64,000 nt of DNA, taken from contig NZ_BMVV01000021.1 in NCBI RefSeq assembly GCF_014650895.1, forward strand, positions 62,001 through 126,000, read 5' to 3'. The notes beneath the pieces are model-generated. The model was given only the letters and a program-made list of their open reading frames with translations. It ran no database searches and was not told where the DNA came from. Within the stretch, counting starts at the first letter, position 1. Each line of letters opens with the position of its first letter. Source of the stretch: Streptomyces omiyaensis (GTDB taxonomy: Bacteria; Actinomycetota; Actinomycetes; Streptomycetales; Streptomycetaceae). Below, piece by piece: positions 16,928 through 25,586 of the stretch. Made by a program: the position numbers and the translations under genes.

Positions 16928-18127
16928 ATGCGTTCCGTACGACTCATACCCGCGGCCCTCGCCGCGGCGACGGCGCTCGCGCTGACCGTCACGGCCTGCG
17001 GGCCCACCGAGACGCCCGCCGCGGACAAGCCGGCCGGCGGCGCGAGCACCTCCGCGTCCGCCCCGTCGGAGAACTCCGACGGCGGGACCGGGGGCGGGAC
17101 CGGCGCCGCGGACGGCCTCGCCGGCGGTCTCGCCGACAAGCTCAAGGAGCACGGCGTCGACCTCGACGCGTGGAAGCGCGGCGGGTGGAAGGACTGGGAC
17201 ACCGGCACCTGGCTGCGCGAGGCCGAGGACTTCGTCAACCCGGTCATCGAGGGCCTGTGGGACCCGGCCCGCATGCAGTCCGCGAAGAGCCCGGATCCGA
17301 CGATCACCGCGCAGGCCGGCGCCTCCGGCTCCGACCCCGTGCCGCGGCCGGTGACGGCGCAGCGCGAGAAGACCCCGTACCACCGCAACGCCGCGCCGGT
17401 CGGCAAGATCTTCTTCGACTCGCCGCAGGGGTCGATGGTCTGCTCGGGCACGATCGTGAAGGACCCGCGCCGGCCCGGGAAGTCGAACCTGGTCTGGACG
17501 GCCGGGCACTGCGTCCACGCCGGGAAGCGCGGCGGCTGGTACCGCAACATCACCTTCGTCCCGGCCTTCAACGACCTGGGCAAGTCCCCCTCCGCGCTGC
17601 GCAACGCGCGGCCGCACGAGGTCTACCCCTACGGCCAGTACTGGGCGGACTGGGCGGTGACCTCGGGCGAGTGGATCCGGAGCGGCGGATCGAACCAGGC
17701 GTGGCCGTACGACTACGCCGTCCTGCACGTCCAGCCCCAGCGGGGCGGCAAGTCGCTGGAGGAGACGGTCGGCGCGGCGCTGCCGGTCGACTTCTCCGCC
17801 CCGGCGCCGGCCCGGGCCGGGACGGTGGGGGCCTGGGGCTACCCGCAGGCCGCTCCGTACAACGGTGTGATCATGCACAAGTGCCTGACCGGGGCCTCGC
17901 GGCTCACGACGGCGCCGGCGACGCCGGTGATGTACCGGATCGGCTGCACGATGACGGCGGGTTCGTCGGGCGGTGGCTGGTTCCGGGTGCTGCCGGGCGG
18001 GAAGACGGCGCTGGTGTCGAACACCTCGATCGGCCCGGCGCGCGGGAACGGCTGGCTGGCCGGTCCGCAGCTCGGCCCGGGGGCCAAGGCCGCGTACGAC
18101 CTGGTCAGCAAGAAGTTCGCGCGCTGA
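16928..18127 (+). CDS. Trypsin-like serine peptidase lipoprotein, copy 2
   Basis: This 399-residue paralogue of the preceding gene starts at ATG 16928 after a CAGGGGGA ribosome site. The lipobox LTVTAC places the lipidated cysteine at residue 24. The triad is intact: His in VWTAGHCVH, Asp in PYDYAVLHV and Ser in MTAGSSGGGW. The C-terminal half closely follows copy 1 (SNTSIGPARGNGWLAGP against SNTSIGPATAGWLAGP), while the Gly/Ser-rich linker after the lipid anchor and the loops differ. The pair is a tandem duplication that has had time to diverge. It is followed by a strong hairpin. Confidence 0.85.
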   Translation: MRSVRLIPAALAAATALALTVTACGPTETPAADKPAGGASTSASAPSENSDGGTGGGTGAADGLAGGLADKLKEHGVDLDAWKRGGWKDWDTGTWLREAEDFVNPVIEGLWDPARMQSAKSPDPTITAQAGASGSDPVPRPVTAQREKTPYHRNAAPVGKIFFDSPQGSMVCSGTIVKDPRRPGKSNLVWTAGHCVHAGKRGGWYRNITFVPAFNDLGKSPSALRNARPHEVYPYGQYWADWAVTSGEWIRSGGSNQAWPYDYAVLHVQPQRGGKSLEETVGAALPVDFSAPAPARAGTVGAWGYPQAAPYNGVIMHKCLTGASRLTTAPATPVMYRIGCTMTAGSSGGGWFRVLPGGKTALVSNTSIGPARGNGWLAGPQLGPGAKAAYDLVSKKFAR

Positions 18128-18165
18128 CGCGCCGACGGGCCGGCGGACCGCCGGCTCCCCGAACG

Positions 18166-18204
18166 GGCTCCGGCCCCCTCCCGGGTCGGGAGGGGGCCGG
18201 AGCC
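18166..18204. terminator. Terminator between peptidase copy 2 and hflX
   Basis: A perfect 18-bp stem (18166-18183 with 18187-18204) with a 3-base loop lies between convergent genes, so it can stop both transcripts. Confidence 0.88.
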
Positions 18205-18220
18205 TTCGTGCGGTCCGTGC

Positions 18221-19714
18221 TCAGTGCGCGGCGGGGACGTACGGCGCGAGCGCCGCCGCCAGTTCCTCGTGCACCCGGGCCTTGACCAGGGTGCCCTCGG
18301 GGGTGTGCTCCTCGGAGAGCATCTCGCCCTCGGCGTGGACGCGGGAGACGAGGCCGCCCTGCGTGTACGGCAGCAGGACCTCGATCTCCACCTCCGGGCG
18401 CGGCAGCTCGCGGTCGATCAGGGCGAGCAGCTCCTCGATGCCCTCGCCCGAGCGGGCGGAGACGGCCATGGAGTGCTTCTCGACGCGGAGCAGACGCTGG
18501 AGGACCAGCGGGTCGGCCGCGTCGGCCTTGTTGACGATCACGATCTCCGGCACGTCCACCGCGCCGACGTCCCGGAAGACCTCGCGCACGGCGGCCAGCT
18601 GCTCCTCCGGGGCGGGGTGCGAGCCGTCCACCACGTGCAGGATGAGGTCGGCGTCGGCGACCTCCTCCATGGTGGAGCGGAAGGCCTCGACCAGGTGGTG
18701 CGGCAGGTGCCGGACGAAGCCGACGGTGTCGGCCAGGGTGTAGACCCGGCCGGACGGCGTCTCGGCCCGGCGGACGGTCGGGTCGAGGGTGGCGAACAGG
18801 GCGTTCTCCACCAGGACTCCGGCGCCCGTGAGACGGTTGAGCAGGGAGGACTTGCCGGCGTTGGTGTATCCGGCGATGGCGACCGACGGCACCTTGTGAC
18901 GGCGCCGCTCCTGCCGCTTGATGTCACGGCCGGTCTTCATCTCGGCGATCTCCCGGCGCATCTTCGCCATCTTCTCGCGGATGCGGCGCCGGTCGGTCTC
19001 GATCTTGGTCTCACCGGGACCACGGGTGGCCATGCCGCCACCGCCGCCGCCGCCCATCTGGCGGGAGAGCGACTGACCCCAGCCGCGCAGGCGCGGCAGC
19101 ATGTACTGCATCTGCGCGAGGGCGACCTGTGCCTTGCCCTCGCGGGACTTGGCGTGCTGGGCGAAGATGTCGAGGATCAGGGCGGTCCGGTCGACCACCT
19201 TGACCTTGACGACGTCTTCGAGGGCGATGAGCTGGCCGGGGCTGAGCTCACCGTCGCAGACGACGGTGTCGGCGCCGGTCTCGACGACGATGTCCCGCAG
19301 CTCCTGGGCCTTGCCGGAACCGATGAAGGTGGCCGGGTCGGGCTTGTCGCGGCGCTGGATCACGCCGTCGAGGACGAGGGCGCCCGCGGTCTCGGCGAGG
19401 GCGGCGAGCTCCGCGAGGGAGTTCTCGGCGTCCTGCACGGTCCCCGAGGTCCACACGCCGACGAGCACGACGCGCTCCAGACGGAGCTGTCGGTACTCGA
19501 CCTCGGTGACGTCCTCGAGTTCGGTGGAGAGGCCGACGACGCGGCGCAGCGCGGCGCGCTCGGAGCGGTCGAACTGGTCGCCGTCCCGCTTTCCGTCGAT
19601 CTCGTGGCTCCAGGCGACGTCCTCTTCCATCAGGGCATCGGCCCGAAGGCTCTCGGTGCGGCGCGACTGCGCGAAGCTCTGCTCGTCCTGGGAAGGGGAA
19701 GAAGAGGAGGTCAT
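18221..19714 (-). CDS. hflX: Ribosome-associated GTPase HflX
   Basis: The 497-residue protein starts at ATG 19714 after AAGGA. The N-terminal HflX domain carries PATFIGSGKAQELR and a glycine loop (QMGGGGGGGMATRGPGETK) before a coiled-coil. The G domain has G1 AGYTNAGKSS, G3 ADTVGFVRHLP and G4 VNKAD. HflX binds the 50S subunit and splits or recycles stalled ribosomes, notably after heat or antibiotic stress. Here it stands alone rather than with hfq or hflKC as in enterobacteria. An M1 peptidase gene lies 143 bp upstream in the same direction. Confidence 0.95.
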   Translation of the reverse strand: MTSSSSPSQDEQSFAQSRRTESLRADALMEEDVAWSHEIDGKRDGDQFDRSERAALRRVVGLSTELEDVTEVEYRQLRLERVVLVGVWTSGTVQDAENSLAELAALAETAGALVLDGVIQRRDKPDPATFIGSGKAQELRDIVVETGADTVVCDGELSPGQLIALEDVVKVKVVDRTALILDIFAQHAKSREGKAQVALAQMQYMLPRLRGWGQSLSRQMGGGGGGGMATRGPGETKIETDRRRIREKMAKMRREIAEMKTGRDIKRQERRRHKVPSVAIAGYTNAGKSSLLNRLTGAGVLVENALFATLDPTVRRAETPSGRVYTLADTVGFVRHLPHHLVEAFRSTMEEVADADLILHVVDGSHPAPEEQLAAVREVFRDVGAVDVPEIVIVNKADAADPLVLQRLLRVEKHSMAVSARSGEGIEELLALIDRELPRPEVEIEVLLPYTQGGLVSRVHAEGEMLSEEHTPEGTLVKARVHEELAAALAPYVPAAH

Positions 19715-19857
19715 TGGATCCTTACGTCGGTCGGAACGATGGTGTCGGTACAACGTGCGGCGGCTCCGGAAGATTCCCTCGCGGGGTCCTCCGGCCGGCC
19801 GCGTCGCCGACGTGAAAATGGTGACACGGCCGCCGGGCGCCCGTCACCCGGGTTTCG

Positions 19858-21378
19858 TCAGTGCTTCGCGCCGGCGGGCGGGAGGCTGCGCCAGTCGGGT
19901 CGGCCGGGCATCGGCGGGGTCTTCTCCCCGTACAGCCAGCCCTTGAAGAAGGCGCCGAGGTCGCGGCCGGAGACCTCTTCCGCGAGGGCCGTGAAGTCGG
20001 CGGTGGAGGCGACGCCGTCCCGGTGGGCGGCGACCCACCGGCGCTGGAGGCGGTCGAAGGCGCCGGTGCCGATCTCCTGCCGGAGGGCGTAGAGGACGAG
20101 CGCGCTGCCGTCGTAGACGACGGGCCGGAAGAGGCTGATCTTGGCGCCGGGCGTGGGCGGGCGGGGCTGCGCCGGGGGGCCTCCGTCGGCGCGCCAGCCG
20201 TCGGAGGCGGCGTAGGCGGCCTTCATGCGCTGCTCCAGGGACTTGCCGGCCGTCTCGTCGGCGTACAGCGCCTCGTACCAGCTGGCGTGTCCCTCGTTGA
20301 GCCACAGGTCGGACCAGGTGCGCGGGGAGACGCTGTCGCCGAACCACTGGTGGGCCAGTTCGTGGACCATGACGGCGTCGACGTACCACTCGGGGAAGCG
20401 GGGGTCGGTGAAGAGCCTGCGTTCGAAGAGGGAGAGGGTCTGGGTCTCCAGCTCGAAACCGGTGGTGGCGTCGGCGACCAGGACGCCGTAGGTCTCGAAG
20501 GGGTAGGGGCCGACCTTGCCCTCCATCCACTCCAGGTGGCCGGGGGTCCTGCGCAGCCAGGGTTCCAGGGTCTCGCGGTCGCCGGCGGGGACGACGTCCC
20601 GGACGGGGAGGCCGCGGGGGCCGGTGCGGTGCGGGACGGCGGAGCGGCCGATGGAGACCTGGGCCAGTTCGGTGGCCATGGGGTGGCGGGTGCGGTAGGT
20701 CCAGGTGGTGGTGGCGCCGTGGTCGGCGCGGCCGGCGGGCAGGCCGTTGGCGACGGCGGTCAGCTCGCTGGGGGCGGTGATCCGGAAGGTGAAGGCGGCC
20801 TTGTCGGAGGGGTGGTCGTTGGAGGGGAAGACCCGGTGGGCGGCGTCGGCCTGGTTGGCCATGGCGAGGCCGTCGGAGGTGCGGACCCAGCCGCCGTTCG
20901 CGGCGGGGCCGCGCGGGTCGCTGGTGTGGCGGACGGTGACGGTGACCGGCTCGCCGGCGTCGATCGGGACCGCCGGGGTGACGACGAGGTCCTCGCCGCT
21001 GGTCTCGTGGGCGGCGGGGCGGCCGTCGACGGTGACGGCGGAGACGGTGCCGTGGGTGAAGTCGAGGTGGAGCCGTTCGAGGTCGGCGGTGGCGAGGGCG
21101 GTGACCCGGGTGACGGCGGCGAGCGGCCGGGTGTTCACGCCGGAGTAGGTGAGGTCGATGTCGTAGGAGAGGACGTCGTAGCCGGGGTTGCCGAGGTGCG
21201 GGAAGAGGGGGTCGCCGATGCCGAGCGGCGCCGGGGCGGGCAGCGTGGCGGCGACCAGGCCCGCGCCGGCGGCGAGGAGGCCGGCGGTCCGGAGCCACGG
21301 CCTGCGGACCGGCCGCCGGGCGGGGCCGCCGGCGGCCGGGGCGGGGGCCGGCGGGAGGGGCGGGGGAGTGTGCGCCAT
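19858..21378 (-). CDS. Secreted M1-family metallopeptidase
   Basis: The 506-residue product has an N-terminal arginine-containing segment followed by a hydrophobic stretch (TAGLLAAGAGLVAATLP), a signal peptide or anchor. The zinc site is clear: HELAHQWFGDSV with the third ligand in LWLNEGHASWYE, the HExxH-18-E pattern of M1 aminopeptidases. The usual exopeptidase motif GxMEN is not seen; at that place the sequence reads TTGFELETQT. It is much shorter than cytosolic PepN (about 850 residues), consistent with a reduced extracellular family. It may share a transcript with rshA, 166 bp upstream. Confidence 0.88.
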   Translation of the reverse strand: MAHTPPPLPPAPAPAAGGPARRPVRRPWLRTAGLLAAGAGLVAATLPAPAPLGIGDPLFPHLGNPGYDVLSYDIDLTYSGVNTRPLAAVTRVTALATADLERLHLDFTHGTVSAVTVDGRPAAHETSGEDLVVTPAVPIDAGEPVTVTVRHTSDPRGPAANGGWVRTSDGLAMANQADAAHRVFPSNDHPSDKAAFTFRITAPSELTAVANGLPAGRADHGATTTWTYRTRHPMATELAQVSIGRSAVPHRTGPRGLPVRDVVPAGDRETLEPWLRRTPGHLEWMEGKVGPYPFETYGVLVADATTGFELETQTLSLFERRLFTDPRFPEWYVDAVMVHELAHQWFGDSVSPRTWSDLWLNEGHASWYEALYADETAGKSLEQRMKAAYAASDGWRADGGPPAQPRPPTPGAKISLFRPVVYDGSALVLYALRQEIGTGAFDRLQRRWVAAHRDGVASTADFTALAEEVSGRDLGAFFKGWLYGEKTPPMPGRPDWRSLPPAGAKH

Positions 21379-21544
21379 GCGCCAGGGCTACCAGGGCGGC
21401 GGCCCGCTCCCCGGGCCGACGCGCGCACCCGCCACCCGAAGGGGTCACGCGCGGGCGGGCGCCCGCGCACGGCGCCGGGTGGCGGGAACCGCCGGGCCGG
21501 CACCCGGCGGTTCGTCGGGGGTCCGGGGGCGGGGCCCCGGCCGG

Positions 21545-23680
21545 TCAGAGGCGGTGGGTGCGGCCGACGTCGTAGACGCCGGGGACGTCGCGCATGGCGC
21601 GCATGAGGTTCGGGAGCCGGGCGGCGTCGACGAGCTGGAGGGTGTACGTGTGGCGGACCCGCTGTTCGTTCGGCGGCTCGACGGTGGCGGAGACGACCTC
21701 GGCGCCGGCGGTGGCGATGGCCTCGGTGAGGTCGGCCAGCAGTCCCGGGCGGCCGAACGATTCGGCGACCAGGGTGACCCGGCAGTGGGCGGCGTCGCCC
21801 CAGCGGACGGGGACGACGGCCCGGCCGAGCCGGTGCATGACGTCCACGGCGGGGCAGCCGGTGCGGTGGGCGGTGACGGCGCCGCCCCGGACCCGGAAGC
21901 CGGTGATGGTGTCGGGAGGCACCGGGGTGCAGCAGCCGGCCGGGCGGACCGGGGCGGGCGGGCCGCCGTCGAGGTCGGCGTGGAGCTCGGCGCCGGAGCT
22001 GCGGTCGGCGGCGACGCTGAGCGGCGGGCGGGGGGCGGCGGCGGGCTGGGCGGCAGCCTCCGGGTGGGCCCGGAGCCAGGCGGTGATGGCGATCCGGGCG
22101 GCGGGGGTGCGGGCGTGGTCCAGCCATTCCGGGGAGGGTCCGGAGCCGGTGTCCTGGGCGAGGAGCAGCTGCACGGTGTCGCCGTCGGAGAGGACGGTGC
22201 CGAGCGGGGTGAGCCGGCCGTTGACCCGGGCGCCGAGGCAGGCGTGGGCGGCCTCGCCGTGCCGGGCGTAGGCGGCGTCGACGCAGGTGGCGCCGGCGGG
22301 CAGGCCGAGCGTCCCGCCGTCGGCGTGGAAGACGGTGATCTCGTGGTCCTCGGCGAGGTCGGCGCGGAGCGAGCTCCAGAAGGTGTCGGGGTCCGGAGCG
22401 GACTCCTGCCAGTCGAGGAGGCGGGCGAGCCAGCCGGGCCGGGTGGGGTCGGTGCGCTCGCCGTCCTCGGCGGGCTCGGGGGGCTCGGTCTGGTCCGGTG
22501 CGGTGCGGTGCGGGCTGCCGAGGGCGACGACGCCGGCCTCGGCGACCTTGTGCATGCGGTGGGTGCGGATGAGGACTTCGGCGACGGCTCCGTCGGGAGC
22601 GGCGATCGCGGTGTGCAGCGACTGGTACAGGTTGAACTTGGGGGCCGCGATGAAGTCCTTGAACTCGGAGATCAGCGGGGTGAAACAGGTGTGGAGCTCG
22701 CCGAGGACCGCGTAGCAGTCGGCGTCCTCGGCGACGAGGACGAGCAGCCGTCCGAAGTCGCAGCCGCGCAGGTCGCCGCGCTTGAGGCGGACGCGGTGGA
22801 CGGAGACGAAGTGGCGGGGGCGGACGACGACGTCGGCGGCGATGTCCGCCTCGCGCAGCACGGCGCCGACCTGTTCGGCGACGGCGGCGAGCGCGTCCGG
22901 GGAGCCGGAGCCGGTGGCGTCGGCGATGAGGGCGCGGGTGGCCTCGTACTCCTCGGGGTGGAGGATCGCGAAGACCAGGTCCTCCAGCTCGGTCTTGAGC
23001 GCCTGGACGCCGAGCCGCTCGGCGAGGGGGATGAGGACGTCCCGGGTGACCTTGGCGATGCGGGCCTGTTTCTCGGGGCGCATCACGCCGAGGGTGCGCA
23101 TGTTGTGGAGCCGGTCGGCGAGTTTGATCGACATGACGCGGACGTCGTCGCCGGTCGCGACGAGCATCTTGCGGAAGGTCTCGGGTTCGGCGGCGGCGCC
23201 GTAGTCGATCTTCTCCACCTTGGTGACGCCGTCGACGAGGTACGCGACCTCGTCGCCGAACTCCCGGCGCACCTGATCCAGCGTCACCTCGGTGTCCTCG
23301 ACGGTGTCGTGGAGGAGGGAGGCGGTCAGGGTGACGGTCTCGGCGCCGAGTTCGGCGAGGATGAGGGTGACCGCGAGCGGGTGGGTGATGTAGGGCTCGC
23401 CGCTCTTGCGGAACTGTCCCCGGTGCGAGGACTCGGCGAGCACGTACGCCCGGCGGAGCACCGACAGGTCGGCCTCGGGGTGGTGGGCCCGGTGCGCCTC
23501 CGCCACGTGGCTGATGGCGTCGGGCAGCCGGTCGCGCGGGGCGGGGCCCGCGGTGGCGCCGAGCAGGGCGGCCCGGCCGATCCTCCGCAGGTCCAGCCGG
23601 GCGCGTCCGCGCCTGCGGACGCCCGTGTCGGTGGCTGCGGCCTCGGCCGCGCTCACGGGGTTCGTGGCCTCTGCGCTCAT
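21545..23680 (-). CDS. rshA: RelA/SpoT-family (p)ppGpp enzyme RshA
   Basis: The 711-residue product starts at ATG 23680 after GGAGGTG. The N-terminal HD hydrolase domain is intact: SHRGQFRKSGEPYITHP, His124-Asp125 in LLHDTVEDT and IKLADRLHNMRTLG. The synthetase-like domain (about residues 285-380) keeps FKDFIAAPKFNLYQSLHT but departs elsewhere: CDFGRLLVLV replaces the usual YDLxAxRV, and EVLIRT replaces ELQIRT. TGS and ACT-like regulatory domains follow. The family sets the alarmone level that controls growth and antibiotic onset. S. coelicolor has a main RelA elsewhere and RshA as second homologue. The residues suggest that hydrolysis dominates. Confidence 0.9.
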   Translation of the reverse strand: MSAEATNPVSAAEAAATDTGVRRRGRARLDLRRIGRAALLGATAGPAPRDRLPDAISHVAEAHRAHHPEADLSVLRRAYVLAESSHRGQFRKSGEPYITHPLAVTLILAELGAETVTLTASLLHDTVEDTEVTLDQVRREFGDEVAYLVDGVTKVEKIDYGAAAEPETFRKMLVATGDDVRVMSIKLADRLHNMRTLGVMRPEKQARIAKVTRDVLIPLAERLGVQALKTELEDLVFAILHPEEYEATRALIADATGSGSPDALAAVAEQVGAVLREADIAADVVVRPRHFVSVHRVRLKRGDLRGCDFGRLLVLVAEDADCYAVLGELHTCFTPLISEFKDFIAAPKFNLYQSLHTAIAAPDGAVAEVLIRTHRMHKVAEAGVVALGSPHRTAPDQTEPPEPAEDGERTDPTRPGWLARLLDWQESAPDPDTFWSSLRADLAEDHEITVFHADGGTLGLPAGATCVDAAYARHGEAAHACLGARVNGRLTPLGTVLSDGDTVQLLLAQDTGSGPSPEWLDHARTPAARIAITAWLRAHPEAAAQPAAAPRPPLSVAADRSSGAELHADLDGGPPAPVRPAGCCTPVPPDTITGFRVRGGAVTAHRTGCPAVDVMHRLGRAVVPVRWGDAAHCRVTLVAESFGRPGLLADLTEAIATAGAEVVSATVEPPNEQRVRHTYTLQLVDAARLPNLMRAMRDVPGVYDVGRTHRL

Positions 23681-24073
23681 GGGGCACCTCCGGCGACGTC
23701 GACCGGCGGTGGACGGGCGGGGAGAGCCCGGAGGGCCGGTGCTTGATGCTACCGACCCCACCACGTGGCGCAGTCACGCTCTCGCCCAGCGTGAATCGGA
23801 TCACCCATTCGAGCGACACGGCAGTCGTTGACTGTTTCGATTTCACCGCCCGGCGCAGCGCGGCGGGAAGCCCGCGGGCGGGCGCCCCGGCGGACGCCTT
23901 CGGCGGCGGGGCGGCCCGGGGGCCCTTGGGGGGCACGGGGCGGCCGGGGAGTGCTCGGGGGCGCCCCGGCCCGTCCGCGGACGGCTGCGGGGCCCGTGCC
24001 GCCGACCGGACGACGTGGGGCCGTCCGGCCGAGGCGACGTGCGGCCGTCCGGCGGACGGCAGCGTCCGGGGGG
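23681..24073. other. Intergenic region between dapF and rshA (393 bp)
   Basis: No gene is supported; short frames here lack ribosome sites. The dapF-proximal end has a near-direct repeat (CCGTCCGGC at 24021-24029 and 24045-24053) and a 7-bp hairpin (24044-24050 with 24054-24060) just after the dapF stop, a possible terminator. The rest should hold the rshA promoter and leader; I see no known operator. Confidence 0.6.
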
Positions 24074-24949
24074 TCAGCCCTGGGCGAGCCAGGAGGGCTC
24101 CAGGGTGCCCTCCGCGACGATGACGGCGGGACCGGTCATCTCGATCGCCCCGTCGGGGTGCTCGGTGATGACGAGGGTGCCGCCGAGGACGTCGACGGTG
24201 TACGTGACGGGGGCGCCGGTCTCGGCCGGGTCCGCACCGTCGCGGCGGGCGGTGGCGACCGCCACGGCGCAGGCGCCGGTGCCGCAGGAGCGGGTCTCGG
24301 CGGCGCCGCGCTCGTGCACGCGCATGGCGACGTGCCGGGGGCCCCGGTCCGCGACGAACTCGATGTTGACCCCGTCCGGGTAGACGGCCGCCGGCTCGTA
24401 CGGCGGCTCGTCGTAGAGCGTGCCCGCGTGGGCGAGGTCCTCGACGAAGGCGACCGCGTGCGGATTGCCCATGTTCACGTTCCGCGCGGGCCAGCTGCGC
24501 CCGTCGACGGTGACGGTGACGCTCCCCTCGGGGAGGACGGCCCGGCCCATGGAGACGGTGACGGAGCCGTCCTTGTCGAGGTGGACGTGCTTGACGCCGC
24601 CGCGGGTGGCGACGGCGACCTCGCCGGCGGCGACGTGCCCGGCGTGCTCCAGGTAGCGGGCGAAGACCCGGACCCCGTTGCCGCACATCTCGGCGACCGT
24701 GCCGTCGGCGTTCCGGTAGTCCATGAACCACTCGGCCTCGCCGGCCATGGCGCGGGCCTCGGGGTGGGCGGCGCTGCGCACGACGTGCAGCACGCCGTCG
24801 CCGCCGAGGCCGGCGCGGCGGTCGCAGAGCCGGGCGACGAGGGCGGGGGGCAGGTCGATCTCGTTCTCCGCGTCGGGGACGATCACGAAGTCGTTCTCGG
24901 TGCCGTGGCCCTTGAGGTAACGGAGCGGGGTGGTCTGCGTGCTGGTCAC
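24074..24949 (-). CDS. dapF: Diaminopimelate epimerase
   Basis: The 291-residue enzyme converts LL- to meso-diaminopimelate for lysine and, in other bacteria, peptidoglycan. Both catalytic cysteines are present, in AEMCGNGVR and RSCGTGACA, along with GHGTENDFVIV near the N-terminus and NMGNPHAV. I place the start at GTG 24949 (VTSTQTTPLRYLKG). Ten codons further upstream are open but unsupported. The gene stands alone, followed by a hairpin and then rshA in the same direction. Confidence 0.95.
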   Translation of the reverse strand: MTSTQTTPLRYLKGHGTENDFVIVPDAENEIDLPPALVARLCDRRAGLGGDGVLHVVRSAAHPEARAMAGEAEWFMDYRNADGTVAEMCGNGVRVFARYLEHAGHVAAGEVAVATRGGVKHVHLDKDGSVTVSMGRAVLPEGSVTVTVDGRSWPARNVNMGNPHAVAFVEDLAHAGTLYDEPPYEPAAVYPDGVNIEFVADRGPRHVAMRVHERGAAETRSCGTGACAVAVATARRDGADPAETGAPVTYTVDVLGGTLVITEHPDGAIEMTGPAVIVAEGTLEPSWLAQG

Positions 24950-25025
24950 GCGATCAACTGTACGGTGCCGCCCGGACACCCGTTCCGGTTGTCCACGGGG
25001 CGGGCCCGGGCGGGCCGCGCGGGGC

Positions 25026-25478
25026 TCAGCGGAGCCGGGCGACGCGCCAGACCGCGAGCGCGACGAGGGCCGCGATGGTCGTCACGTACAGGGCGAGCAC
25101 GCGCCAGTCGGGCCGTTCGCCGGAGCCGCGCTGCGGCAGTCCCGGCCAGGTGTAGCCGACCTTGCGGGCGGCCATCATGCCCCAGCCGGCGGCGCAGAAG
25201 CTGATGAGCAGTCCGAGCATCGCGACGACCGCGCCGCCGTCCCCGGAGCCGAAGGCCAGCGGGAAGGCGAACATCAGGGAGCCGACGGCGGCGAGACCGA
25301 CGATCGGGGCGAGCTGCCAGATCCTCAGCAGGCGCCGGGGGCGCAGCTCGACCTCCACCTCGCCCGCGTCGACCTCGACCGCCGAACCCTCGGCGTCATC
25401 GGGCCCGTCGGGCGTCAGCCCCGGGGCACCCCCGGGGACCGACTCGTGCTGTTCTCTGTCGCGAGGGCCGGCCTCCAT
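25026..25478 (-). CDS. Small integral membrane protein, hypothetical
   Basis: The product has 150 residues from ATG 25478, nine bases after GGGGAGGG; another in-frame ATG ten codons upstream is possible. The first 55 residues are acidic. Three hydrophobic segments follow: APIVGLAAVGSLMFAFP, AVVAMLGLLISFCAAG and VLALYVTTIAALVALAV. I do not recognise the family; it looks like the conserved Streptomyces membrane protein that neighbours dapF and miaA. It lies 108 bp downstream of miaA and 76 bp upstream of dapF, all in one direction. Confidence 0.75.
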   Translation of the reverse strand: MEAGPRDREQHESVPGGAPGLTPDGPDDAEGSAVEVDAGEVEVELRPRRLLRIWQLAPIVGLAAVGSLMFAFPLAFGSGDGGAVVAMLGLLISFCAAGWGMMAARKVGYTWPGLPQRGSGERPDWRVLALYVTTIAALVALAVWRVARLR

Positions 25479-25586
25479 CGCCACGCGCCCTCCCCACTCG
25501 GACTCCACTTGGTCGATCGATGCTCGATGATGGCACGCTCACGACCGCCGAAATGACGGGCAGGGCGTCCCGATGCCATCACGTGA

